Origin: JBBRHF01 sp038223055
GTDB lineage: Bacteria > Actinomycetota > Actinomycetes > JACCUZ01
NCBI GenBank assembly: GCA_038223055.1
Contig: JBBRHF010000006.1
Location: 1-46,689 of the forward strand
DNA length: 46,689 bases
Reading direction: 5' to 3'
The position numbers were made by a program, and so were the translations under genes. Each line of letters starts with the position of its first letter. The stretch's first letter is position 1. Positions 16,063 to 24,600 of this stretch are shown one piece after another. The notes beneath the pieces are model-generated. The model saw only the letters and a list, made by a program, of their open reading frames with translations. It was not told the DNA's origin and searched no databases.

Positions 16063-16619
16063 GCGACGGGCAGCACCGTCCACCACGACGTCACGTCGCG
16101 GTCGTCCTGTCCGTCTGCGCGGCCGTCGTGGCGGTGGACGCGATCAGCAAGGTGGTTGCCGTCGACCGGCTGCAGTCGCGTGACCCGATCGAACTCCTCG
16201 GCGGCTTCCTGACGCTCCGATTGATCCGCAACTCGGGCGCCGCCTTCGGGTTCGCCCAGGGTGCGACCGTCGTGTTCACCTGCGTCGCGGCCGTTGTGGT
16301 GCTCATCATCCTGCGGGCGGCCCGGCGGCTGGGCTCCACCGGCTGGGCGGTCGCGCTCGGCCTGGTCCTCGGCGGGGCGGTCGGCAACCTGCTCGACAGG
16401 CTCTTCCGCGAGCCCGGCCCGTTGCGCGGTCACGTCGTCGACTTCCTCGAGCTGCCGCACTGGCCGATCTTCAACCTCGCCGACTCCGCGATCGTCTCCG
16501 GCGGGGTGCTGATGGTCCTGCTTTCGCTGCTAGGTGTTCAGCGCGACGGCACGCGTCACCGCCCTCAGGGCGGACCCGGCGGGCAGCCCGACGCAGACGA
16601 GGTGAACAAGGGAAGCTAG
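16026..16619 (+). CDS. lspA: Lipoprotein signal peptidase LspA
   Basis: Aspartic peptidase of the inner membrane that removes the signal peptide of prolipoproteins. Four membrane helices are visible: VAVVLSVCAAVVAVDAI, ATVVFTCVAAVVVLIIL, VALGLVLGGAVGN and SAIVSGGVLMVLLSLLG. Catalytic Asp motifs are GNLLDRLF and FNLADSAIV, and the conserved RNSGAAFGF is present. The start is uncertain. GTG 16026 and GTG 16035 overlap the upstream gene and lack a ribosome site. CTG 16059 overlaps the upstream stop (CTGA) and has GAGGAG five bases before it. Downstream, rluD is the usual neighbour. Confidence 0.95.
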   Translation: MHDVQAARGASLSDGQHRPPRRHVAVVLSVCAAVVAVDAISKVVAVDRLQSRDPIELLGGFLTLRLIRNSGAAFGFAQGATVVFTCVAAVVVLIILRAARRLGSTGWAVALGLVLGGAVGNLLDRLFREPGPLRGHVVDFLELPHWPIFNLADSAIVSGGVLMVLLSLLGVQRDGTRHRPQGGPGGQPDADEVNKGS

Positions 16620-16706
16620 CGCTCTCCCGAGGGCAGCGCGCCGGGGGACACCGATCCGTGCGGCCGCCGAGACAGGGTCAGCCGACCCGGCCGAGGCGAA
16701 TGACGG

Positions 16707-16867
16707 TTACGGTGCCAGTCGGGTCGTCGACCTCCGCTCTTGCACCTGTGCGTGAGCCGTCAGCCGGACCTCGCTCGTGGCCTGCCGCGCCCGGTGTTCG
16801 GCCTGGCTGCACTCCTCACCAGGAACCCGAACTGCTTTCGCGCCTCGGTCATCGACAGGAGGGTCAT
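16707..16867 (-). pseudogene. Possible Phd/YefM-type antitoxin remnant
   Basis: On the minus strand an ATG eight bases after TACGCT opens MTLLSMTEARKQFGFLVRSA, which resembles the DNA-binding start of Phd/YefM antitoxins. The frame ends after 35 codons. A second frame continues with EVRLTAHAQVQ and stops at 16707, which could be the frameshifted continuation. No toxin gene is adjacent. The match is by eye and weak; it may be chance. Confidence 0.3.
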
Positions 16868-16983
16868 GACCGGAAAGCGTACGGTTCTTGAGCCACTGTG
16901 GTCGGCAGGCCCAACCGCGCGTCCAAGCCCGACACAGGGCGTCGGCGGGGGCTGATGCCCATACGACGGCCATACTGGATCCG

Positions 16984-17913
16984 ATGACCGACCGCCGCAA
17001 GCTCCCCGTCCCCGACGGCCTGGAAGGTGAGCGGCTGGACGCGGCGATCGCGCGGCTGTTCGGCTTCTCCCGCACCCGCGCCGCAGATCTGGTGTCCGCC
17101 GGCGACGTGCTGGTCGACGGGCGGACCGCGGCCAAGTCCGACCGTGTCCACGCCGGCGCGTGGCTGGACGTGTCGCTGCCGGAGCCGCCCTCGGCCCCGA
17201 AGATCCTGGCCGACCCGGTGCCGGGCATGAGCGTGCTCTACGACGACGACCACATCGTCGTGGTCGACAAGCCGGTGGGGGTCGCCGCGCACCCCAGTCC
17301 CGGCTGGACGGGGCCGACTGTTGTGGGCGGCTTGGCCGGTGCCGGTTATCGCGTCTCGACCAGCGGGGCGTCCGAGCGGCAGGGCGTCGTGCACCGCCTC
17401 GACGTCGGAACGAGCGGCGTCATGGTCGTCGCCAAGTCCGAGCGGGCCTACACCGTGCTCAAGCGGGCCTTCAAGGAGCGCACGGTCGACAAGGTCTACC
17501 ACGCCCTGGTCCAGGGCCAGCTCGACCCGCTGCGCGGCACGGTCGACGCCCCGATCGGCCGGCATCCGACCCTGGACTACAAGTGGGCGGTCGTGGCCGA
17601 CGGCAAGCCCAGCGTCACCCACTACGACACGCTCGAGGCACACCGGGCGGCGAGCCTCGTCGAGGTCCGCCTCGAGACCGGCCGGACCCACCAGATCCGG
17701 GTGCACGTGGCCGCGCTGCGCCACCCATGCGTGGGCGACATCACCTACGGCGCGGACCCGACGCTGTCCCAGCGGCTCGGCCTGCGGCGCCAGTGGCTGC
17801 ACGCCGTACGGCTGGCCTTCGACCACCCCGAGACCGGCGTCCGGGTGGAGTTCACCAGCCCGTACGCCGCCGACCTGGCGGCCACCCTGGCACTCTTGGC
17901 GGACCAGGATTGA
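16984..17913 (+). CDS. rluD: RluD-family 23S rRNA pseudouridine synthase
   Basis: A 309-residue RluA/RluD-family enzyme that isomerises uridines in 23S rRNA. An S4 RNA-binding domain (about 15-65, RLDAAIARLFGFSRTRAADL) precedes the catalytic domain with VVHRLDVGTSGVMVVAK, where Asp140 is the nucleophile, and the TGRTHQIRVH motif. ATG is seven bases after CATACT (16971-16976), a probable leaderless start. It follows lspA as in most actinobacteria. The next gene overlaps its stop codon. Confidence 0.96.
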   Translation: MTDRRKLPVPDGLEGERLDAAIARLFGFSRTRAADLVSAGDVLVDGRTAAKSDRVHAGAWLDVSLPEPPSAPKILADPVPGMSVLYDDDHIVVVDKPVGVAAHPSPGWTGPTVVGGLAGAGYRVSTSGASERQGVVHRLDVGTSGVMVVAKSERAYTVLKRAFKERTVDKVYHALVQGQLDPLRGTVDAPIGRHPTLDYKWAVVADGKPSVTHYDTLEAHRAASLVEVRLETGRTHQIRVHVAALRHPCVGDITYGADPTLSQRLGLRRQWLHAVRLAFDHPETGVRVEFTSPYAADLAATLALLADQD

Positions 17914-18374
17914 GTGCCACCGCCCGGCTCGCCCGGGACGACGCCGAGCGGGCCGACGGCTTCGCCATCCGGCGGGAGATCTTCGTCACAGAGCAGGGCG
18001 TGCCTCCCGACCTCGAGGTGGACGTTCTGGACGCCACCGCCGACCACTTCGTGCTGTACGACGACGACGGGGCCGTCGTCGGCGCGGGGCGCCTGGTGGT
18101 CGAGCCGGCCGGGTTCGCCGGGACAGACGCCTCGCTCGGGCCGGTAGGACACCTCGGCCGGCTGGCCGTGCGCAGGGCGGTTCGCGGCACGGGCCTGGGA
18201 ATCCTGGCCGTCCGCGCGATCGAGGACCGGGCCCGCGAGCGCCGCCTGCGGGTGATGGTCCTGGGAGCGCAAACCCATGCGATCGGGTTCTACGAGCGGC
18301 TGGGCTACACCGCTCACGGAGCCGAGTTCGACGACGCCGGCCTGCCGCACCGCTGGATGCAACGACCGATCTGA
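17910..18374 (+). CDS. GNAT-family N-acetyltransferase
   Basis: About 154 residues with a GNAT fold: RLARDDAERADGFAIRREIF, then VTEQGVPPDLEVD, strand DGAVVGAGRLVV, the acetyl-CoA loop HLGRLAVRRAVRGTGLGILA (Q/RxxGxG/A-type) and the late FYERLGYTAHG. It resembles ElaA-like acetyltransferases. Substrate unknown. TTG 17910 is the only in-frame start next to the domain and overlaps the rluD stop, so expression is probably coupled to rluD. The frame is open well upstream inside rluD, but that part is out-of-frame rluD sequence. Confidence 0.88.
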   Translation: MSATARLARDDAERADGFAIRREIFVTEQGVPPDLEVDVLDATADHFVLYDDDGAVVGAGRLVVEPAGFAGTDASLGPVGHLGRLAVRRAVRGTGLGILAVRAIEDRARERRLRVMVLGAQTHAIGFYERLGYTAHGAEFDDAGLPHRWMQRPI

Positions 18375-18502
18375 GCTGGAACATCCCGATATGAGGAATT
18401 GTGCGAGCCATCGTGCCACCGCTACGCTCTTGATGCGTCTGGTAACTCCGGCCAGGATTGTGCCCTGGACGAAACCTTGCGTCTGATGGGGAGGGGGATC
18501 GG

Positions 18503-20119
18503 GTGGCCTCGGCACCGGACTCACGCCCCCGGCGTAGTCGCCCGCCCTCGATCTCGCCGACCCCGGGGAGTTCGCGCTTGACCACCTCGATCACCCAGTC
18601 CTCGTTCACCCCCACCTCGATCACCCCCACCTCGATCACGCCGACCCGACCCGCCAAAGAACCGGCCGCCGTCCCGAGTCCCTGGAACAGCCACTGGCTG
18701 GTCATCCTGGCGCGGCGGCTGTTCCTGCTCGACACCTTCGTCGTGTTCGTCTCGCTCTCAGTGGCCGTGCTGGCCCGGTTCGGCGAGCGCGCCCGGACCT
18801 CGAGCGTCGAGGGCTTCGGACTTCAGCTGCCCTTCAACGTCAGCTACCCGCTGATGGCTGCGGTGTTGGGCGCCGGGTGGCTCGCGATGCTGTTCCTCTC
18901 CCGGGTCTATGACCGCAAGGTGCTCGGGGTCGGGGCCGATGAGTACAAGCGGCTGGCCAACGCAAGCCTGCGGTTCTGGGGCATTGCCGCCATCGTCTGC
19001 TTCCTGGCCAAGATCGAGCTGGCGCGCACCGTGCTGGCGATCGCGTTCCCACTGGGGACCGTGCTGCTGCTGGTCGGGCGCTGGGTGGCCCGCAAGGCGC
19101 TGCACCGGGCCCGCCAGCACAACAGTGCCTGGTCGCACCGCGTCCTCGTCGTGGGCGGCGCCGACGAGGTCAACGACCTGGTGATGCAGCTGCGCCGCTC
19201 GCCGTACGCGGGGCTCGAGGTTGTCGGCGCCTGCGTGCCCGGCGGCCCGGGGCACGGCACGGTCGACAACGTGCGGGTAGTGGGCTCGTTGACCACCGTG
19301 CCCGACGCGGTGGCCGCGACCGGCGCCGACACCGTGGCGATCACCTCCTCCCGCGGCATGACCAGCAGCGTGCTCAAGCGGCTCGGGTGGGAGCTCGAGG
19401 GCGCCGGGGTCGACCTCGTCGTGGCGCCCGGCCTGATGGATGTCGCGGGGCCCCGCATCCACGTGCGTCCGGTCGCCGGGCTGCCGTTGCTGCACGTCGA
19501 GCAGCCGGAGTTCAGCGGCCCGGTCCGCCTCGTGAAGTACGCCTTCGACCGGCTGGTCGCGTTCTTGGCCCTGCTCGCGCTCTCGCCGCTGCTGCTCGTC
19601 ATCGCGTTCGCCATCAAGGTCACCAGCCCCGGTCCGGTCATCTTCCGCCAGACCCGGGTCGGTAGCCACGGCGACACCTTCACGGTCTTCAAGTTCCGCT
19701 CGATGGTGATCGACGCCGAGGCCAAGCTGGCCGCTGTTTCCGTGCGCAACGACGGTGACGGCCTGTTGTTCAAGCTGCGTGAGGACCCTCGCATCACCCG
19801 CGTCGGCCGCGGCCTGCGCCGGTTCAGCCTCGACGAGATCCCGCAGTTCGCCAACGTGCTGCGCGGGCAGATGAGCCTGGTCGGACCGCGACCGGCCCTG
19901 CCGTCGGAGGCGGAGCAGTACGGCCTGGAGGCGGAGCGCCGGCTGCTGGTCAAGCCGGGCATCACCGGGCTGTGGCAGGTCAGCGGGCGCTCCGACCTCT
20001 CCTGGGAAGACAGCGTGCGCCTCGACCTTTACTACGTCGAGAATTGGTCGTTCACCGGCGACCTCGAGATCCTGTGGAAGACGATGTCCGCGGTTCTCTC
20101 CAGCCGCGGCGCCTACTGA
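18503..20119 (+). CDS. Polyprenyl glycosylphosphotransferase (WcaJ/WbaP-type sugar transferase)
   Basis: A 538-residue membrane enzyme that transfers a sugar-1-phosphate to undecaprenyl phosphate, the first step of exopolysaccharide or capsule repeat synthesis. A disordered Ser/Thr/Pro N-terminus with TSITP repeats leads to four helices (about 65-200). A Rossmann-like CoA-binding_3 domain starting HRVLVVGGADEVNDL follows, then a helix and the C-terminal Bac_transf domain (FRQTRVGSHGDTFTVFKFRS, DEIPQFANVLRGQMSLVGPR, KPGITGLWQVSGRSDLSWED). GTG 18503 follows GGGGAGGGGG. No other polysaccharide genes are adjacent. Confidence 0.95.
   Translation: MASAPDSRPRRSRPPSISPTPGSSRLTTSITQSSFTPTSITPTSITPTRPAKEPAAVPSPWNSHWLVILARRLFLLDTFVVFVSLSVAVLARFGERARTSSVEGFGLQLPFNVSYPLMAAVLGAGWLAMLFLSRVYDRKVLGVGADEYKRLANASLRFWGIAAIVCFLAKIELARTVLAIAFPLGTVLLLVGRWVARKALHRARQHNSAWSHRVLVVGGADEVNDLVMQLRRSPYAGLEVVGACVPGGPGHGTVDNVRVVGSLTTVPDAVAATGADTVAITSSRGMTSSVLKRLGWELEGAGVDLVVAPGLMDVAGPRIHVRPVAGLPLLHVEQPEFSGPVRLVKYAFDRLVAFLALLALSPLLLVIAFAIKVTSPGPVIFRQTRVGSHGDTFTVFKFRSMVIDAEAKLAAVSVRNDGDGLLFKLREDPRITRVGRGLRRFSLDEIPQFANVLRGQMSLVGPRPALPSEAEQYGLEAERRLLVKPGITGLWQVSGRSDLSWEDSVRLDLYYVENWSFTGDLEILWKTMSAVLSSRGAY
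18581..18646 (+). repeat. 15-bp TSITP-coding repeats at the glycosyltransferase N-terminus
   Basis: Units of ACCTCGATCACCCCC encode TSITP; two to three near-perfect copies and one degenerate copy. They lie in the disordered segment before the first helix. Confidence 0.85.
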
Positions 20120-20163
20120 ACTCCGCTGCCGTTCACACGTGCCCCGGGCAGGACGGGCGACTG

Positions 20164-20281
20164 GTGCTGCGGCTGGGCGCCGCAGGCGCGATCGCGGCGC
20201 TCGTTTTCGGCGCAGCGGTCGTCTCCATGGGCACCAGCCGCGCAACTGTGCCGCAGCCGGTGGCCGTCACCAGCTCCCGCC
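20164..20281 (+). other. Signal-peptide-like fragment in frame +1 before the exported protein
   Basis: GTG 20164 opens LRLGAAGAIAALVFGAAVV followed by SMGTSRATVPQPVAVT, a good signal peptide, but in a different frame from the protein that follows. The downstream frame reads PAGTATLPGLTLHVHRSCQG from about 20275. A single-base shift between about 20262 and 20282 would join them into one exported protein. It is either a real frameshift mutation or a sequencing error. Confidence 0.6.
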
Positions 20282-20314
20282 GGGACCGCGACCCTGCCCG
20301 GTCTGACCCTGCAC

Positions 20315-21541
20315 GTGCACCGGTCCTGCCAGGGGACCGGCAGCGACGGCAACCGCGTCCAGCCCCTGTACGTCGTGGAGCAGGGCCGCCCGGACCGCTA
20401 TGCGTCGGTGCTGCCGGTGCTACGCAACGAGTTGGCGACCGTCGACGACACGTTCGCCCTGTCCGCGGCCGAGACCGGCGGTGCCCTGCGGGTCTGGTGG
20501 GTGTTCGATCCGGCCACCTGCGAGCCGGACGTGACCCGGGTGGCCAATCCCGGCCCGACCAATCCTGGCCCGACCACCCCCGGCCCGACCACCCCCGGCC
20601 CGACCACCCCCGGCCCGACCGACCCTGGCCCCACCGCTCCGGTGCCCACCATCCCCGGCCCGGCCACACCCGGGCCCGGCCGGCCGACGGTGACCGTCGC
20701 TGGCCCGGCCACCCTGCGGCCCTGGCTGCCGGCCCGGCTCACCGCCGCCCCGTCCGGCGCCGGGACCGTGACCGTGACCTGGAGCGTCGCGCCCGCCGCG
20801 TGCGCGATCGGCTCGACCACCGCGGCGACCCTGGTGATCCAGTGCCCCAGCGGGCGCTCGGGGAGGACGACGCCCACCGCCACGTTCACCCGCCTCGACG
20901 GCCTCGCGGCCACGGCGACGGCGACGGCGACGGCGACCATCGCGCTGACCGGCCCGCGCGCCACCCTGACCTCGTCGCTGGCCGTGGCCACCGGCTCGCC
21001 GCGACCCGGCCAGCCCACGACGCTCACCGCCGTGGTTCGCTACGGCACCATCCCGGTGCGCGCCTCGGTCAGCATCTGGTCCAGCACGGACGCCAAGCGC
21101 TGGAGCCGGGTCGGGGCGGTCTCGGACACTTCGGCGACCGGCCGTCTCTCGGTGCAGGTACGTCCGGCCCGCCCCACGTCGTACCGCCTCCGGGTGGTCG
21201 CCCCGCCCGGCACCGGCTGGGCCGTCGCTGCGGCTCCCGCGGTGCGGGTCACCGCGACCCGCTGGCCGGTGCGCCTCACTGCCGGGTGGGCCCCCGGCCA
21301 GGTCTCGGGACGCCTGCGCGACGCCGCGACCGGCCGCCAGATTGCCGCCGCCCCCGTCCGGCTGCAGCAACGGGTCCCCGGCGCCAGCACCTGGCGAACC
21401 CTGCACATTGTGCGCACCAGCCGCTCCGGTGGGGTGCAAGCGCTGGTGCGAACGGCCCCGCGTACGCCGTACCGCTGGATGTTCGTCGGGTCGAGCACCC
21501 GCGCGCCACGCACCAGCGGCACCGTCTCGATCGGCCCCTGA
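20315..21541 (+). CDS. Exported Pro/Thr-rich repeat protein (signal peptide frameshifted off)
   Basis: No function recognised. The intact frame (408 codons from GTG 20315) shows an N-terminal domain with two Cys (HRSCQGTGSDGNRVQPLYVV and FDPATCEPDV), then six NPGPT/TPGPT pentapeptides. Ig-like or fibronectin-like beta segments follow (about 130-400; TVTWSVAPAACAIG, PTTLTAVVRYG, ASVSIWSSTDAKRWSRVG). Such domains are typical of secreted actinobacterial surface proteins. The expected signal peptide is present 150 nt upstream in another frame. Its position after a glycosylphosphotransferase hints at an envelope role, but this is weak. Confidence 0.7.
   Translation: MHRSCQGTGSDGNRVQPLYVVEQGRPDRYASVLPVLRNELATVDDTFALSAAETGGALRVWWVFDPATCEPDVTRVANPGPTNPGPTTPGPTTPGPTTPGPTDPGPTAPVPTIPGPATPGPGRPTVTVAGPATLRPWLPARLTAAPSGAGTVTVTWSVAPAACAIGSTTAATLVIQCPSGRSGRTTPTATFTRLDGLAATATATATATIALTGPRATLTSSLAVATGSPRPGQPTTLTAVVRYGTIPVRASVSIWSSTDAKRWSRVGAVSDTSATGRLSVQVRPARPTSYRLRVVAPPGTGWAVAAAPAVRVTATRWPVRLTAGWAPGQVSGRLRDAATGRQIAAAPVRLQQRVPGASTWRTLHIVRTSRSGGVQALVRTAPRTPYRWMFVGSSTRAPRTSGTVSIGP
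20546..20635 (+). repeat. 15-bp x 6 in-frame tandem repeat (NPGPT/TPGPT linker)
   Basis: Six units of the type ACCCCCGGCCCGACC encode NPGPT, NPGPT, TPGPT, TPGPT, TPGPT and DPGPT. This is a Pro-rich spacer between the N-terminal and beta domains. Confidence 0.95.
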
Positions 21542-21627
21542 GCGCCGGCCCGGGCCGGCCGGGCGCGCGACACGCCGCGTGTCCTGGGCTGCCTTGGCGG
21601 GCGGGGAGAATCGTCGGCGGGCGGACC

Positions 21628-21633
21628 TAGACT
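21628..21633 (+). promoter_or_regulatory. -10 element of dnaE
   Basis: TAGACT, 48 nt before the dnaE ATG, with ribosome site GGGAGG at 21664-21669. Confidence 0.55.
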
Positions 21634-21681
21634 GCCGGGCGTAGAGCGACAGTTCACCACCGCGGGAGGCATCACCAGAGC

Positions 21682-24600
21682 ATGGGTTCCCGGGATTCGT
21701 TCGTGCATCTGCACGTGCACACTGAATACTCCATGCTCGATGGCGCCGCCCGCCTGGGCGACCTGTTCGCCGAGACCGAGCGCATGGGAATGCCCGCGCT
21801 GGCGATGACCGACCACGGCAACGTGTTCGGTGCCTTTGACTTCTGGAAGAAGGCCCGCGCCGCCGGCGTCAAGCCGATCATCGGGTGCCTGCTGGCGGGC
21901 CAGGAGATCGCGACTGCGGACGGGATCAAGAACGTCGAAGACATTGCGGTTGGCGACATGGTCCTCACCCACCGTGGTCGGTTCCGCCGTGTCATGCGCA
22001 CAATGCGCCGTCCTTACGAAGGGCGGGGCTATGACATCACTCTCGCCGGGGGGTCCGGACGCAAGCTCACGCTGACCGAAGAGCATCCAGTCCTGATCCG
22101 CACCCGAGATGGCATGGTCGATTGGCGAAAGCCTGGTGACATTGCTACCGGGCGACCGGGGATCAAAGGCGGCGTCGATCAGTGGAACTCGTGGGTCTGT
22201 CTGCCGCGACTGGCAGGAGAGGTCGACTCGCTCAACGTCCTGGACTACCTGCCGGACGACTTTCAGGCTGCATCAGACGGAGGTCTTTTCCGGGTCTACC
22301 CGGCCACGTTCCGCGCCGACAGTCATTGGCCGAAGTTTCCCTCTGCGCTGCCACTGGACATCGAGACGGGCTACGTCCTCGGCCTGTTCGCGGCTGAAGG
22401 GCACGTCCAGGTCAAGGCCGGCACCCACACAGGAGTATTCGGCTTCGACCTGCACTCGGACGAGACCCACCTTGCCGACCGAGTCGAGCGGGTGCTCGCC
22501 GCATGGGGGATCGCGACCCAGCGACACGTCCGGCCTGACAAGCACTCCATGCACGTGTATGGCTGCAGCGCGCCGCTCGCTCGCCTCCTCGACTCTCTGT
22601 GCGGCCGAGGTGCCGCGGAGAAACGCGTCCCGGCTGTTGTCCTCCAGGGCCCGGCAGCGTTGCGTGACGGCTTCCTCGACGGCGTCCTCGACGGCGACGG
22701 CAAGGACGCCTCCAGGGCATCGAACCCCACGGGAAGGCGCGACTTCACGACGATCTCCCGGAACTTGGCATGGGGTGTACGGACGCTGTTGGCCGACACG
22801 GGGCACTGGTCGACGGTACGTCGGCTCGAGGACTGGTCCTGTCCGCCGGGATCTGTCGAGGCGAAGCGGACCAGTTGCTACATGGTCGGGTTCAGCCCGA
22901 GGAGGAGCTATGCACGCACCAAGCAGGATGATCGGTTCACCTACTCCCCGGTTCAGGGCGTCACGCCGAGACTGATCGTGGCCGAGGTCTTCAACCTCGA
23001 AGTCGAAGAAGACAACTCCTACGTCTCTGATTTCGTACTGCACAACTGCGAGGCCTACGTCACGCCAGGCACCCATCGCTCGGACAAGACCCGGGTGCGG
23101 TGGGCTGACGGCGGCGGCGACGACGTGTCCGGTGGCGGCGCCTACACCCACATGACGATGCTCGCGGAGACCACCGAGGGCATGCACAACCTGTTCCGGC
23201 TCTCCAGCCTCGCCAGCCTCGAGGGCTACTACTACAAGCCGCGGATGGACCGCGAGCTGCTTCAGACCTACGGCAAGGGGCTCATCGCGACGACCGGGTG
23301 CGCGTCGGGCGAGATCCAGACCCTGATCCGCATCGGCCGCTACGACGACGCCAAGCGCAGCGCCGCCGAGCTGCAGGACCTGTTCGGCAAGGACAACTTC
23401 TTCTGCGAGCTGATGGACCACGGCCTCGACATCGAGCGCCGCGCTCAGGCCGACCTGATCCGGCTCGGCAAAGAGCTCGCCATGCCGTTCGTTGCCACCA
23501 ACGACCTGCACTACACCTGGGCGAAGGATGCCGAGGCCCACGCCATCCTGCTGTGCGTGCAGTCCGGTCGCACCCTCGCGGACCCGACCCGGTTCAAGTT
23601 CGACGCCGACGACTTCTATCTCAAGAGCCCGGCCGAGATGCGCGACCTGTGGGCCGACTACCCCGAGGCCTGCGACAACACGTTGGCCATCGCCGAGCGC
23701 TGCGACGTGACCTTCACCGAGGGCGCCGACCTGATGCCCCGGTTCCCCGTGCCGGCCGGTGAGAGCGAGCAGAGCTGGCTGGTCAAGGAGGTCGAGCTCG
23801 GGCTGCTGCGACGCTTCGGCGGTGCTGTGTCCGACGCCCACCGCACCCAGGCGGCCTACGAGGTCGGCGTCATGACCCAGATGGGGTTCCCGGGTTACTT
23901 CCTGGTCACCGCCGACCTGGTGCGCCACGCCAAGGAGACCGGCATCCGGGTCGGTCCCGGCCGCGGGTCCGCCGCCGGCTCGCTGGTCGCCTACGCCCTG
24001 GGCATCACCGAGCTCGACCCGCTCAAGCACGGTCTGCTGTTCGAGCGGTTCCTCAACCCCGAGCGCATCTCGATGCCCGACATCGACCTCGACTTCGATG
24101 AGCGCCGCCGGGGCGACATGATCCGCTACGCCACCGAGCTCTACGGCGAGGAGCGGGTCGCCCAGATCATCACCTACGGCACCATCAAGGCCAAGCAGGC
24201 GGTCAAGGACTCCGCCCGGGTGCTCGGCTTCCCGTTCGCGATGGGTGACCGCATCACCAAGGCCATGCCGGCGCCGGTGATGGGCAAGGACGTCTCGCTC
24301 AAGGGCATCTTCGACAAGAGCCACCCGCGCTACCAGGAGGCCGGCGAGTTCCGGGCCCTCTACGAGTCCGATCCCGAGGTGCATCGGGTCGTCGACAACG
24401 CCAAGGGCCTGGAAGGACTCAAACGCCAGTGGGGCGTCCACGCGGCCGGGGTGATCCTGTCCAAGGAGCCGCTGCTCGACGTCGTCCCGATCATGCGCCG
24501 GGAGCAGGACGGCGCGATCATCACCCAGTTCGACATGGGGGCCTGCGAGACCCTCGGCCTGCTGAAGATGGACTTCCTCGGCCTGCGCAACCTCACGGTC

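Noticed and set aside
16658..16891. 77-codon plus-strand frame between lspA and rluD
   Set aside because: Arg/Pro-rich, no ribosome site, no resemblance to a family.
18758..20245. 495-codon minus-strand frame under the glycosyltransferase
   Set aside because: Antisense shadow; the plus strand encodes complete conserved domains.
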